Assembly: GCF_937891315.1 (NCBI RefSeq)
Contig: NZ_CALAGI010000139.1
Location: forward strand, 1 to 23,682
Length of the DNA: 23,682 nt
Origin: an uncultured Amaricoccus sp.
GTDB taxonomy: Bacteria > Pseudomonadota > Alphaproteobacteria > Rhodobacterales > Rhodobacteraceae
Reading direction: 5' to 3'
This document shows, one piece after another, positions 1-7,485 of the stretch. The first letter of the stretch is position 1. Each line of letters begins with the position of its first letter. Under the pieces are notes generated by a model. It made no database searches. It was not told where the DNA came from and saw nothing but the letters and a program-made list of their open reading frames with translations. The position numbers and the translations under genes are program-made.

Positions 1-18
1 CGTGTGCTCTTCCGATCT
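1..18 (+). other. Residual Illumina adapter at contig end
   Basis: The first 18 bases, CGTGTGCTCTTCCGATCT, match the 3' end of the Illumina TruSeq read-2 adapter. The match is exact from memory of that adapter. It should be treated as untrimmed library sequence and not as genome. Any reading frame that uses these bases, including the one giving an N-terminal MCSSDL, is artificial. Confidence 0.93.
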
Positions 19-168
19 CCATCGGCCGCGTCCTCGACGTGGAACTGCCCCGCCCCCCGCGCTCGCAAGGCCCTGGTCGAACATCCGGACTACTACCGCT
101 ACCGCGCGGCCGTCCTCGAGTTCCTCGAGGAATATGAGCGCGGCGCCCACAAGAAGGACGTCGCGTGA
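19..168 (+). pseudogene. C-terminal fragment of nitrate-type ABC transporter ATPase, frameshifted as assembled
   Basis: Only the last 50 or so codons are present; the 5' part lies off the contig. Bases 21-50 read IGRVLDVELP in one frame. From about base 58 to the stop at 166-168, the frame shifted by one base reads RKALVEHPDYYRYRAAVLEF, ending in KKDVA. The ALVEHPDYYRYR-type tail is what I know from the NrtC/NrtD family of nitrate/nitrite ABC transporter ATPases. Removing one C from the six-C run at 53-58 joins the two frames into a plausible ELPRPRARKALVEHP. The break may therefore be a homopolymer or edge-of-assembly error and not a real mutation. Position directly upstream of nirB fits nitrate/nitrite uptake feeding assimilation. 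The ATPase motifs are not in view, so the family call rests on the tail and context alone. Confidence 0.6.
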
Positions 169-290
169 TGGCGTTGAATGCCCGCGAAGCCGCGGCCTCC
201 GTCCCCGACGTCCCGCGCCACGCCGGGATGGTCGCGCCGCCGATCCACGGTCATGGCGAGGTGACGCGCGTCGTCGCCTGGTTCTTCTGA
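168..290 (+). CDS. Small unrecognised protein (40 aa) between transporter ATPase and nirB
   Basis: The ATG overlaps the transporter stop codon (TGATG). An AAGAAGGA sequence at 151-158 lies 9 bases upstream and is a good ribosome binding site. The product begins MALNAREAAA and ends TRVVAWFF. It has no cysteine, no clear membrane segment and no motif I know. Only 4 of its 40 codons end in A or T, which matches the strong GC bias at third positions in the neighbouring genes and favours real coding. The gene stops 19 bases before nirB, so it would be co-transcribed with the nitrite reductase. I cannot assign a function; it could be a conserved small protein or the remnant of a larger gene. Confidence 0.45.
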   Translation: MALNAREAAASVPDVPRHAGMVAPPIHGHGEVTRVVAWFF

Positions 291-309
291 GATTTCGAGG
301 AGACGGAAG

Positions 310-2754
310 ATGACGCAGAAACTTGTCGTCATAGGCGCGGGCATGGCGTCGGGTCGCGCGCTGGAGCACCTGTTCGAAGCCGATCCCGAAGCCTACGAAG
401 TCACGCTCTTCAATGGCGAGCCGCGCGGCAACTACAACCGGCTGATGCTCTCGCCGGTCCTGTCCGGTGAGAAGACCTACGAGGAGATCGTCACCCACGA
501 TGACGACTGGTACGCGGGGAACAAGGTCCGGACCCGCTTCGGCGAGCATGTGACCAGGATCGACCGCGCGCGCCGCACCGTCCTCACCAAGACCGGCGAG
601 ACGGAATACGACAAGCTGCTGATCGCCACCGGATCAATGCCGTTCATGCCGCCGCTGCCGGGCAAGGATCTCGAAGGGGTCATGCCCTATCGCGACCTCG
701 ACGACGTGAACCGGATGCTCGACGTGGCCACCCTGCCGGGGGCCAGGGCGGTGGTCATCGGTGGCGGCCTTCTCGGGCTGGAGGCGGCGGCGGGCCTGCG
801 GCTGCGCGGCATGGAGGTCGTGGTCCTGCATGTCATGGGCCATCTGATGGAGCGCCAGCTCGACCCTTCCGCCGGCTACCTGCTGCGAAAGGATCTCGAG
901 CGCCGCGGCATCAAGATCCACTGCGAGGCCCAGACCAAGGTGATCCTCGGCAACAACCGGGTCGAGGCGGTGGCACTGGAGGACGGCACGATATACCCCG
1001 CCGACATCGTGGTCATTGCCGTCGGCATTCGCCCCGAGACCCGCGTCGCCAAGGATGCCGGCATCGAGATCGCCCGCGGCATCGTCGTGGACGACGCGAT
1101 GCGCACCTCGGATCCGCACATCCTGTCGATCGGCGAATGCGTCGAGCACGCGGGCATTGTCTACGGTCTCGTGGCGCCGCTCTACGACCAGGCCAAGGTG
1201 GTTGCCCGGACACTGCTCGGCGAGGAGGCGTGCTTTGTCCCCGTCGAACTCGCGACCAAGCTCAAGGTCACCGGCTGCGACCTGTTCTCGGCGGGTGATT
1301 TCGCCGAAGGCCCCGACCGCGAGGAGATCGTCTTCCGCGACGTCGCGCGCGGCGTCTACAAGCGTCTGGTTCTCAAGGACGACGTCATCATCGGCGCGGT
1401 GATGTACGGCGACACCGCCGACGGCGCCTGGTTCCTCGGCAAGATCAAGGCCAGGGAAGACATCTCCGCCTGCCGCGACACGCTGATCTTCGGCCCGGCC
1501 TACGCGGGAGGGGCGGCGCCGGACCCGATGGCGGCCATCGCCGCCCTGCCGGACGATGCCGAGATCTGCGGCTGCAACGGCGTCTGCAAGGGCAGGATCG
1601 TATCCGCCATCACCGGGGGTGGGCTGACCACGCTCGACGAGGTCCGGGCCAGCACTAGGGCCAGCACGTCCTGCGGCCAGTGCACCGGCCTCGTGGAGCA
1701 GGTGCTGGCGGTGACGCTCGGCGACAGTTTCGTGATGCCGGCGGCCAAGCCGATGTGCAAATGCACCGACCTGACCCATGAGGACCTGCGCAGGCTGATC
1801 AAGGCCAAGGAACTGAAGTCGATGCCGGCGGTCTGGCAGGAGCTCGGCTGGAAGACCTCCTGCGGCTGCCATTCCTGCCGACCCGCGCTCAATTTCTACC
1901 TGCTGGCGGACTGGCCGGACGACTATGTCGACGATGCGCAGAGCCGGTTCATCAACGAGCGGGTGCATGCCAACATCCAGAAGGACGGCACCTTCTCCGT
2001 GGTCCCGCGAATGTGGGGCGGCGTCACCACGCCCGGGGAACTCCGCGCCATCGCCGACGCCGCCGAGAAATACAACGTGCCGATGGTGAAGGTCACCGGG
2101 GGCCAGCGCCTCGATCTGCTCGGGGTGAAGAAGGAGGATCTGCCGGCGATGTGGGCCGATCTGAACGCGGCGGGCCTCGTCTCGGGTCACGCCTATACCA
2201 AGGGTCTGCGCACGGTGAAGACCTGCGTCGGGACCGATTTCTGCCGCTTCGGGACGCAGGATTCCACCGGTTTCGGCATCCGGCTGGAGAAGCGGCTCTG
2301 GGGCTCCTGGACCCCGCACAAGGTCAAGCTCGCGGTTTCCGGCTGCCCGCGCAATTGCGCGGAGGCCACCTGCAAGGATGTCGGCGTGGTCTGCACCGAC
2401 GCGGGCTACAACATCGGTGTCGGCGGCGCCGCCGGTCTCGACCTCAAGGCAACCGAGCCGCTCACCACCGCGAAGACCGAGGACGAAGCGATGGAGATCA
2501 CCGTCGCCTTCATCCAGCTCTTCCGCGAGAACGCCAGGTATCTCGACCGTCCCTATCGCTGGATCGAGAAGGTCGGTCTCGACTGGGTCAAGGAAAGGGT
2601 CGTCGACGATCTCGAAGGCCGCGCGGCGCTTGTCGCGCGCTTCGACCACAGCCAGACCATCTACCAGACCGACCCCTGGGCCGAGCGCGCGCGGGGCGGC
2701 GAGTCACATGAATTCGTTCCCCTCGCCGACCTGACATTGAGGGCGGCGGAATGA
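310..2754 (+). CDS. nirB: Assimilatory nitrite reductase [NAD(P)H], large subunit NirB
   Basis: This cytoplasmic enzyme reduces nitrite to ammonium with NAD(P)H through FAD, iron-sulfur and siroheme centres. The 814 residues are normal for the family. In order one sees an N-terminal FAD site (VVIGAGMASG, residues 6-15), a second dinucleotide site (VIGGGLLGLEAA, about 149-160), a first BFD-like [2Fe-2S] segment (C420, C422, C455, C458), a second one (C483, C485, C518, C523), and the ferredoxin-like siroheme/[4Fe-4S] domain with C639-x5-C645 and C679-x3-C683. All cofactor cysteines are present, so the protein should be active. The ATG follows GAGGAGA at about 297-303, a strong ribosome binding site. 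Neighbours nirD and cysG supply the small subunit and the siroheme. A regulator such as NtrC or NasR cannot be identified, because the promoter is upstream of the contig. Confidence 0.97.
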   Translation: MTQKLVVIGAGMASGRALEHLFEADPEAYEVTLFNGEPRGNYNRLMLSPVLSGEKTYEEIVTHDDDWYAGNKVRTRFGEHVTRIDRARRTVLTKTGETEYDKLLIATGSMPFMPPLPGKDLEGVMPYRDLDDVNRMLDVATLPGARAVVIGGGLLGLEAAAGLRLRGMEVVVLHVMGHLMERQLDPSAGYLLRKDLERRGIKIHCEAQTKVILGNNRVEAVALEDGTIYPADIVVIAVGIRPETRVAKDAGIEIARGIVVDDAMRTSDPHILSIGECVEHAGIVYGLVAPLYDQAKVVARTLLGEEACFVPVELATKLKVTGCDLFSAGDFAEGPDREEIVFRDVARGVYKRLVLKDDVIIGAVMYGDTADGAWFLGKIKAREDISACRDTLIFGPAYAGGAAPDPMAAIAALPDDAEICGCNGVCKGRIVSAITGGGLTTLDEVRASTRASTSCGQCTGLVEQVLAVTLGDSFVMPAAKPMCKCTDLTHEDLRRLIKAKELKSMPAVWQELGWKTSCGCHSCRPALNFYLLADWPDDYVDDAQSRFINERVHANIQKDGTFSVVPRMWGGVTTPGELRAIADAAEKYNVPMVKVTGGQRLDLLGVKKEDLPAMWADLNAAGLVSGHAYTKGLRTVKTCVGTDFCRFGTQDSTGFGIRLEKRLWGSWTPHKVKLAVSGCPRNCAEATCKDVGVVCTDAGYNIGVGGAAGLDLKATEPLTTAKTEDEAMEITVAFIQLFRENARYLDRPYRWIEKVGLDWVKERVVDDLEGRAALVARFDHSQTIYQTDPWAERARGGESHEFVPLADLTLRAAE

Positions 2755-2867
2755 CCCGCGCCGCGCATGATTTCGCACCGCGGGTCGCGCCGGCTGCCTC
2801 CGACGACATGCACGACCCGACTTGGACGATGGCAAATCCACTACCGCGCACCGAGGGCCCGAGATGA
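2751..2867 (+). CDS. Short ORF (38 aa) bridging nirB and nirD by overlapping start and stop codons
   Basis: The ATG at 2751 overlaps the nirB stop (ATGA), and its own stop at 2865-2867 overlaps the nirD ATG in the same way. A GAGGGCGG stretch about 7-14 bases upstream could serve as ribosome binding site. The product begins MTRAAHDFAP and ends LPRTEGPR, with no recognisable domain or cysteine. About 10 of 38 codons end in A or T, a weaker third-position bias than in nirB or nirD, so the peptide itself may not be under selection. The ORF may act mainly to carry ribosomes from nirB to nirD so the subunits are made in proportion. Chance is possible, since high-GC sequence is poor in stops. Confidence 0.4.
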   Translation: MTRAAHDFAPRVAPAASDDMHDPTWTMANPLPRTEGPR

Positions 2868-3199
2868 ACATGATGACGATGGACTGGCTCGACATCGGCG
2901 CCGTCGAGGACATCCCGCGCCGGGGCGGCCGGGTGGTGCGGACCGCCCGCGGCTGCGTCGCCGTCTTCCGGGCGGCCGACGACCGCGTCTTCGCCCTCGA
3001 CGACCGCTGCCCGCACAGGGGTGGCCCGCTCTCGGACGGCATCGTGCATGGCCACAGCGTGACCTGTCCGCTGCATTCCCGGGTGTTCTCGATGGAAACC
3101 GGCGAGGCGCGGGCGCCGGACGAAGGTCATGTCCGCGTCCACGGCACCCGCGTCGAGGCGGGTCGCATCCTCCTCGATCCCGCTGCCTTGCGGGACTGA
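2864..3199 (+). CDS. nirD: Nitrite reductase small subunit NirD, Rieske-type [2Fe-2S]
   Basis: NirD is the small partner of NirB. The 111 residues form a single Rieske-like domain of the usual length. The two metal-binding boxes are intact: C49-P-H51 and, after 16 residues, C68-P-L-H71, followed by SRVF. Some NirD proteins, including the enterobacterial type, lack these ligands; here a [2Fe-2S] cluster can be expected. I chose the ATG at 2864 because GAGGG lies about 8 bases upstream and the protein then starts MNMMTMDWLDIG. An in-frame TTG at 2822 would add 14 residues with no family similarity I can see. The gene lies 109 bases after nirB, with the 38-codon bridging ORF between them, and 40 bases before cysG. 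Confidence 0.93.
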   Translation: MNMMTMDWLDIGAVEDIPRRGGRVVRTARGCVAVFRAADDRVFALDDRCPHRGGPLSDGIVHGHSVTCPLHSRVFSMETGEARAPDEGHVRVHGTRVEAGRILLDPAALRD

Positions 3200-3239
3200 A
3201 CGCTCCGCCGAACCGTCATCAGCCCGAGGGGCGCCGCCG

Positions 3240-4616
3240 ATGAAGACATTCCCGATGTTCCTCAAGATGGCCGGGCGCCGGGTGGTGATCCTCGGCGGCG
3301 GTGAGCAGGCGGTACAGAAGACCCGCCTGATCCTCAAGACCGAGGCCGAGATCGTCGTCGTGGCGCCCGAGCTCGCCCCCGAACTCGTGGCACTCGCGGG
3401 TCGCGGCCGGATCCGCCATGAAACGGCGATCACGCCGGCGCTCTTCGAGAACGCGGCCCTCGCCTTCGTCGCCAGCGGCGACCGTGCCGAGGATGCGCGC
3501 CTCGCTCGCCTCGTGCGCCGCGCCGGCGTGCTGACGAACGTGGTCGATGCCCCGGATCTCTGCGACGCCTTCACACCGTCGATCGTCGATCGCGATCCGC
3601 TGGTCGTCGCCATCGGCACCGAAGGCGCGGCGCCCGTCCTTGCCCGACAGATCAAGACCGCCGTCGAGACCATGCTCGAACCGCGCCTCGGTGACTTCGC
3701 CGCCCTCGCCGGCCGTATGCGCGACGAGGTGGCCGCGCGGATCGCCCCGGATCGCCGGCGTGCCTTCTGGGCCTGGGCCTTCGCCGGCGCCCCCCGCCGC
3801 GCGCATACCCGCGGCGCCGAACGCGCGGCGGCGCGGATCCTCAAGGATGCGATCGCGGCGGGCGGCGCCGGCGAGGACGGCGGCTTCGTCAGCCTGGTCG
3901 GCGCCGGTCCCGGCGCGCGTGACCTCATCACGTTGCGCGGCGTCCAGCGGCTTCAGGAGGCCGATGTGATCTTCTACGACCGGCTCGTCGACCCGGACCT
4001 CCTGGAACTCGCGCGCCGCGATGCCGAACGCGTCCATGTCGGCAAGGCGCCCGGCGCGACCGTCTGGCCACAGGAACGAATCAATGGCGTGATCCTCGCC
4101 GCCGCCCGCGCCGGCAAGCGCGTGGTGCGCCTGAAATGCGGCGATCCCGGCATCTTCGCCCGTGGCGCCGAGGAAGCCGCGGCCTGCGACGCCGCCGGCA
4201 TCCCCTGGGAGATCGTGCCCGGCGTCACCGCCGCCGCGGCCGCCGCCGCCGAGATCGGCGGCTTTCTGACCGAGCGCGGCCGCTACGACAGCCTGATCCT
4301 GACCACCGGCCAAAGCTGTCCGGGCGATCCCGCGCCGGACTGGGGAAGTCTCGTGCGACCGGGCACCACCGTCGCGCTCTACATGGGGATCGGCGCGTCC
4401 GCCGAGATCCGGAGCGCATTGCTCGCGGCCGGCGCACCCGCCGCCTCGCCGGTCGATGTCGTGACCCGTGCCGGCACAGCCGAGGCGGAGCGCTGGCACT
4501 GCACGCTCGATACCCTCCACGCGACCGTCCGCGAGCAGGCGGTGCACAATCCCGCGATCATGCTGATCCGCTTCCCCAAGCCACGCGCCGCCTCCGGCGC
4601 CCGCGCGGTCGCCTGA
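3240..4616 (+). CDS. cysG: Siroheme synthase CysG (dehydrogenase/ferrochelatase plus methyltransferase)
   Basis: CysG converts uroporphyrinogen III to siroheme, the cofactor of NirB and sulfite reductase. The 458 residues match the bifunctional family. The N-terminal half is the precorrin-2 dehydrogenase/ferrochelatase with its NAD-binding loop (VVILGGGEQA, about 15-24) and the conserved FTPSIVDRDP segment carrying S114. The C-terminal half, from about residue 218, is the SAM-dependent uroporphyrinogen methyltransferase, with VGAGPGARDLITLRG, DVIFYDRLV, RLKCGDPGIFARG and VPGVTAAAAA. The start at 3240 follows GAGGGG at 3225-3230; an upstream in-frame extension overlaps nirD and looks like shadow sequence. 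It is the last gene of the nitrite cluster and converges with the next operon. Its placement suggests siroheme supply is co-regulated with NirBD. Confidence 0.95.
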   Translation: MKTFPMFLKMAGRRVVILGGGEQAVQKTRLILKTEAEIVVVAPELAPELVALAGRGRIRHETAITPALFENAALAFVASGDRAEDARLARLVRRAGVLTNVVDAPDLCDAFTPSIVDRDPLVVAIGTEGAAPVLARQIKTAVETMLEPRLGDFAALAGRMRDEVAARIAPDRRRAFWAWAFAGAPRRAHTRGAERAAARILKDAIAAGGAGEDGGFVSLVGAGPGARDLITLRGVQRLQEADVIFYDRLVDPDLLELARRDAERVHVGKAPGATVWPQERINGVILAAARAGKRVVRLKCGDPGIFARGAEEAAACDAAGIPWEIVPGVTAAAAAAAEIGGFLTERGRYDSLILTTGQSCPGDPAPDWGSLVRPGTTVALYMGIGASAEIRSALLAAGAPAASPVDVVTRAGTAEAERWHCTLDTLHATVREQAVHNPAIMLIRFPKPRAASGARAVA

Positions 4617-4654
4617 TCCGACCGGACTGCCACCGGGCGTTGGCGCGTGACGGG

Positions 4655-4669
4655 CGTCCGCTCCGGACG
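4655..4669. terminator. Small GC hairpin between convergent cysG and batD-like gene
   Basis: A perfect 6-bp inverted repeat with a 3-base loop (CGTCCG-CTC-CGGACG) lies in the 89-base gap between two convergent genes, where a two-way terminator would be expected. No T-run follows on either strand, so it is at best a weak candidate. Confidence 0.3.
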
Positions 4670-4705
4670 GGCAGCGCGATCAAACGCCGGCATTCGTTGG
4701 TTTCA

Positions 4706-5962
4706 TCAGGCGGTCGGGCGGTTCGGCCGTTCCGGAAGGGGTGGATTGAGGGCCGGCAGTGCCGGGATCGTTCCCCGCGCCGATCCTTTCCGAGCCGCCG
4801 CCAACTGGCGGACGAGCGCGTCGCGGGCGGCTGTCTCGTCGGCTTGGCCGCCGGGGCGGCCGTAGGCGATGCTTTCGAGGGGACGCAGGGCGGCGTCGAT
4901 CGCCGCCTCCTCCGGCGGGGAGAGCGGCGGGACGAGGCTGGACTGCCACGCCAGAAGGTTCCGGCGGATCCTCGCCGGCGGGTCATGCCGCGCCGACCGC
5001 AGGAGCCGGTGGCGCAGGGCTCTCGCGGACGGCGCGGACGGGCTGCGCCGCCGACGCGCGAGCAGCGTGACGGCGCCGCCGAAGGCGCCCAGGGCGACGG
5101 CGATCCAGACGATCGGCGCGAGGGAGCGCCGGTCGCCGGAGGCGTGCCAGCCCGGCGGCGTCGGGACGTCGATGATCAGCGGGTCTGTGGTCGCCGTTTC
5201 GCGGCTGGCGGTCGCGGTGTTCCACCAGTCGAGCGTGATGCCCGGGAAGACGTAGGAGCCCGGCTGCTGGATCACGTAGGCGATGGATTCGGCGCGCGTG
5301 GCGGGGTCGCCGTCGACGAGGACCGGCTGGCGAGGATAGGCGCGGAGGCCGGCGGGAGTGGCGAGGCGGGCGGCGAGGGGCGGCAGCAGCATGGCGGGCG
5401 GCCCGCTGGCGGTCGTGGTCAGGGTGAGGGTTACGGCGTCGCCGGGCTTCGGATTGGCCGGCAGGCCATCGAGCGTGATGGCAAGGGCGAGGCGGGTCGC
5501 GGCGAGGAAGGGGTCGATATCTTCCGCCCCGGCGGGGACGATGGCCGAGAAGCTGACGGGGGGAAGGTCGAGGGTGGCCGTGCGCGGCTGGCTGGTGTCA
5601 GGGTCGGCGTAGGTGATGCCGAGGGTCCGCGGGCCGAGATCGTAGGTCGCGGGGCGCTGCGGGATGATCTCCCAGGTTCGGGAAAGGCCCGACCAGCTGT
5701 CGGAGCCGATGCGTCGGGTAACGGGATGCGTCGATCGTTCGGGCAGGCGGGTAATGGCGTCGGCGATCCGGAGATCGGGCCAGACGGGCGGCCGGGGCAT
5801 GAAGGTCGGGACGAGGATGGTGGCGGTGACGTCGATCGGCGTGCCGACGGCGACCGGTCCGTCGGGCGCGAGGGTGACGGTCAGCTTCGATTGCTGGGCG
5901 AGCGCCGGGAGGGCGAGGAGCAGGGCGAGCGCGGCGCCGCGCAGCGGGGCACCCATCGTCAT
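4706..5962 (-). CDS. BatD-like exported membrane-anchored protein
   Basis: This is the last gene of the MoxR-associated operon, in the position usual for BatD (the 'oxygen tolerance' family). The 418-residue product starts MTMGAPLRGAALALLLALPALAQQ, a clear signal peptide with cleavage near residue 22. A long beta-rich extracytoplasmic region follows, then a single membrane segment at about 283-302 (IVWIAVALGAFGGAVTLLA) with an RRRR stop-transfer and a cytoplasmic tail. The ATG at 5962 overlaps the stop of the upstream VWA/TPR gene (ATGA), which decides the start. BatD proteins are thought to act with BatA/BatB at the inner membrane, but their reaction is unknown. Family membership is inferred from topology, length and gene order more than from a diagnostic motif. 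Confidence 0.72.
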   Translation of the reverse strand: MTMGAPLRGAALALLLALPALAQQSKLTVTLAPDGPVAVGTPIDVTATILVPTFMPRPPVWPDLRIADAITRLPERSTHPVTRRIGSDSWSGLSRTWEIIPQRPATYDLGPRTLGITYADPDTSQPRTATLDLPPVSFSAIVPAGAEDIDPFLAATRLALAITLDGLPANPKPGDAVTLTLTTTASGPPAMLLPPLAARLATPAGLRAYPRQPVLVDGDPATRAESIAYVIQQPGSYVFPGITLDWWNTATASRETATTDPLIIDVPTPPGWHASGDRRSLAPIVWIAVALGAFGGAVTLLARRRRSPSAPSARALRHRLLRSARHDPPARIRRNLLAWQSSLVPPLSPPEEAAIDAALRPLESIAYGRPGGQADETAARDALVRQLAAARKGSARGTIPALPALNPPLPERPNRPTA

Positions 5963-7485
5963 GGCGCCTTGGCGGCCGACGCGGCTTCGATCGCGAAGCG
6001 GGTCTTGAGGAAATCGGCGGGCTTTGTCTCGACCGAGCGCATCCATTCGTCGGCGGAAGCCTCGGAGAGCTGCGAGTCCGCGGTGATGGTGGCGGGCTTG
6101 CCCTGATCGCCGGTCAGGTCGGTGGTGGTGGCGTCCGCGGCGTTGTCGTCGTTGTCGAGGTCAGGGTCCTCGGCGTCGCGGGCCTTGCTCAGATAGGCGA
6201 GGATGCGCCGCGCCACATCGAGGTTCCGGGCGGCGATCTGATCCTTCGGGTCAAGCTCGAGCGCCGCCTCGAAGGCGTCGATGCCGCCCTGATAGTCGCG
6301 GCCGCGGACGAGGGCGACGCCGCGGTTGGTCTGGGCGGTGGCGGTCCGGATCGGAGCGAGGATCCCGGCGGCGTCGGTGTATTCGCCGGCCCGGATCATC
6401 GCCGCCGCGCGCCATTCCGGGTTGGCGAAGGTCGCGGCGGCGTCCTTGTAGTGGTGGGCGTCGTAGAGGCGCTGGCCTCGCTGGTCGGCGGTCCAGAACC
6501 AGCCGGAGATCGTGTCGGTGACGCCCGCCGCGTGGGCGTGGTCGGGCGGCGGCAGTGCCAGGGCGAGCAGCGCCGCGCCCCAGCCGAGCGTCGTGCCGCG
6601 GCGGAACCAGGGAAGCACCAGCAGCGCGGCGGGGATGGCGAAGAGCCAGCCGTCGTCCTGGAGCTTGCCCTCCCCCGCCGCCGTCTGGGCGAGGCTGGAG
6701 GCGAGCGCGCGTTGGACGGCCCGGAGGTCGCCGTCGTCGATGGTGACGGAGACGGCGCGGATTTCGGCGCGGCGCGACCAGTCGGAGACCTCGGCCGGGA
6801 TGTCGGGGGCGACGATCAGGGCGGCGCGGGCGCCACCGCCACTGCCCTTGGCGAAGCTGGCGATGTCGCCCGGGTCGATGCCATCGGTGACGAAGAGGAT
6901 CGACCCGCGGGTATCCTCCCGCGCCAGCAGGCCGGCGGCGAGGGTGAGGGCGGAGGAGGCGACGCGGCCGGCGTCGGGCATGATGCCGGGGTCGAGCGCT
7001 TCGAGGAAGGGCAGGAGCACGGTCGGGTCGTCGGTCAGCGGCATGACGAGGTGAGCGGTGCCGGCGTAGGCGACGAGGCCGACGCGGCCGCCGGCGCGAA
7101 GGGCGACGAGGTCGCGGATCTTCTGTTTGGCGCGTTCGAGGCGGCTGGGGGCCACATCGGTGCCGGCCATGCTGGGCGAGAGGTCGAGGGCGACGACCAG
7201 CGGCGCGGTCTCGGTGACGAAGGGCGAGGGCGCGGCGCGCCAGGCCGGGCCGGCGGCGGCGAGGGTCATCAGCGCGGCGGCGCCGAGCAGGAGGTCGGAG
7301 GCGCGGGCGCGCGAGCCGGCGTCGCGGCCGATGGTGAGGGCGGCGAGCAGGTGCGGGGCGATGTGCGGTGTCGGCGCGGAACCGGCGGCGGCGCGCTGCC
7401 GGCGGAAAAACCAGAGGGCGGCGAGCGGGATCAGCGCGAGCAGGACCAGCGGCCGGAGAAAGGTGAAGGCGGCGAGCGCGGTCAT
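5959..7485 (-). CDS. BatB/BatC-like fusion: VWA domain plus TPR repeats
   Basis: The 508-residue membrane protein begins MTALAAFTFLRPLVLLALIP. It has two N-terminal membrane segments (about 8-27 and 64-80), then a von Willebrand A domain with an intact metal-binding DxSxS motif (D101-LSPSM) and VTDGIDPGD further on. A third hydrophobic stretch (WLFAIPAALLVLPWF) precedes the C-terminal TPR-like helices (AGEYTDAAGIL, GRDYQGGIDAFEAALELDP). An acidic, low-complexity tail (DAEDPDLDNDDNAADATTTD) ends the protein. VWA and TPR are separate genes, batB and batC, in the Bacteroides-type operon; here they are one polypeptide. The ATG overlaps the stop of the 85-codon ORF (ATGA). A likely role is a membrane scaffold for MoxR ATPase action on envelope clients, inferred from the family. 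Confidence 0.8.
   Translation of the reverse strand: MTALAAFTFLRPLVLLALIPLAALWFFRRQRAAAGSAPTPHIAPHLLAALTIGRDAGSRARASDLLLGAAALMTLAAAGPAWRAAPSPFVTETAPLVVALDLSPSMAGTDVAPSRLERAKQKIRDLVALRAGGRVGLVAYAGTAHLVMPLTDDPTVLLPFLEALDPGIMPDAGRVASSALTLAAGLLAREDTRGSILFVTDGIDPGDIASFAKGSGGGARAALIVAPDIPAEVSDWSRRAEIRAVSVTIDDGDLRAVQRALASSLAQTAAGEGKLQDDGWLFAIPAALLVLPWFRRGTTLGWGAALLALALPPPDHAHAAGVTDTISGWFWTADQRGQRLYDAHHYKDAAATFANPEWRAAAMIRAGEYTDAAGILAPIRTATAQTNRGVALVRGRDYQGGIDAFEAALELDPKDQIAARNLDVARRILAYLSKARDAEDPDLDNDDNAADATTTDLTGDQGKPATITADSQLSEASADEWMRSVETKPADFLKTRFAIEAASAAKAP

Noticed and set aside
2..313. 103-codon frame from the first bases of the window
   Set aside because: Begins inside the sequencing adapter and is Arg/Pro/Ser-rich without similarity to anything known to me.
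634..2649. 671-codon open frame on the minus strand opposite nirB
   Set aside because: It is antisense to an intact NirB with every cofactor ligand in place, has no recognisable domain, and is expected from GC-rich third positions.
2822..2863. TTG start adding 14 residues to NirD
   Set aside because: No ribosome binding site or family similarity; ATG 2864 has both spacing and the canonical N-terminus.
4136..6106. 656-codon plus-strand open frame across cysG end and batD-like gene
   Set aside because: Crosses a convergent junction and gives low-complexity Arg/Gly protein; both true genes are clear in other frames.
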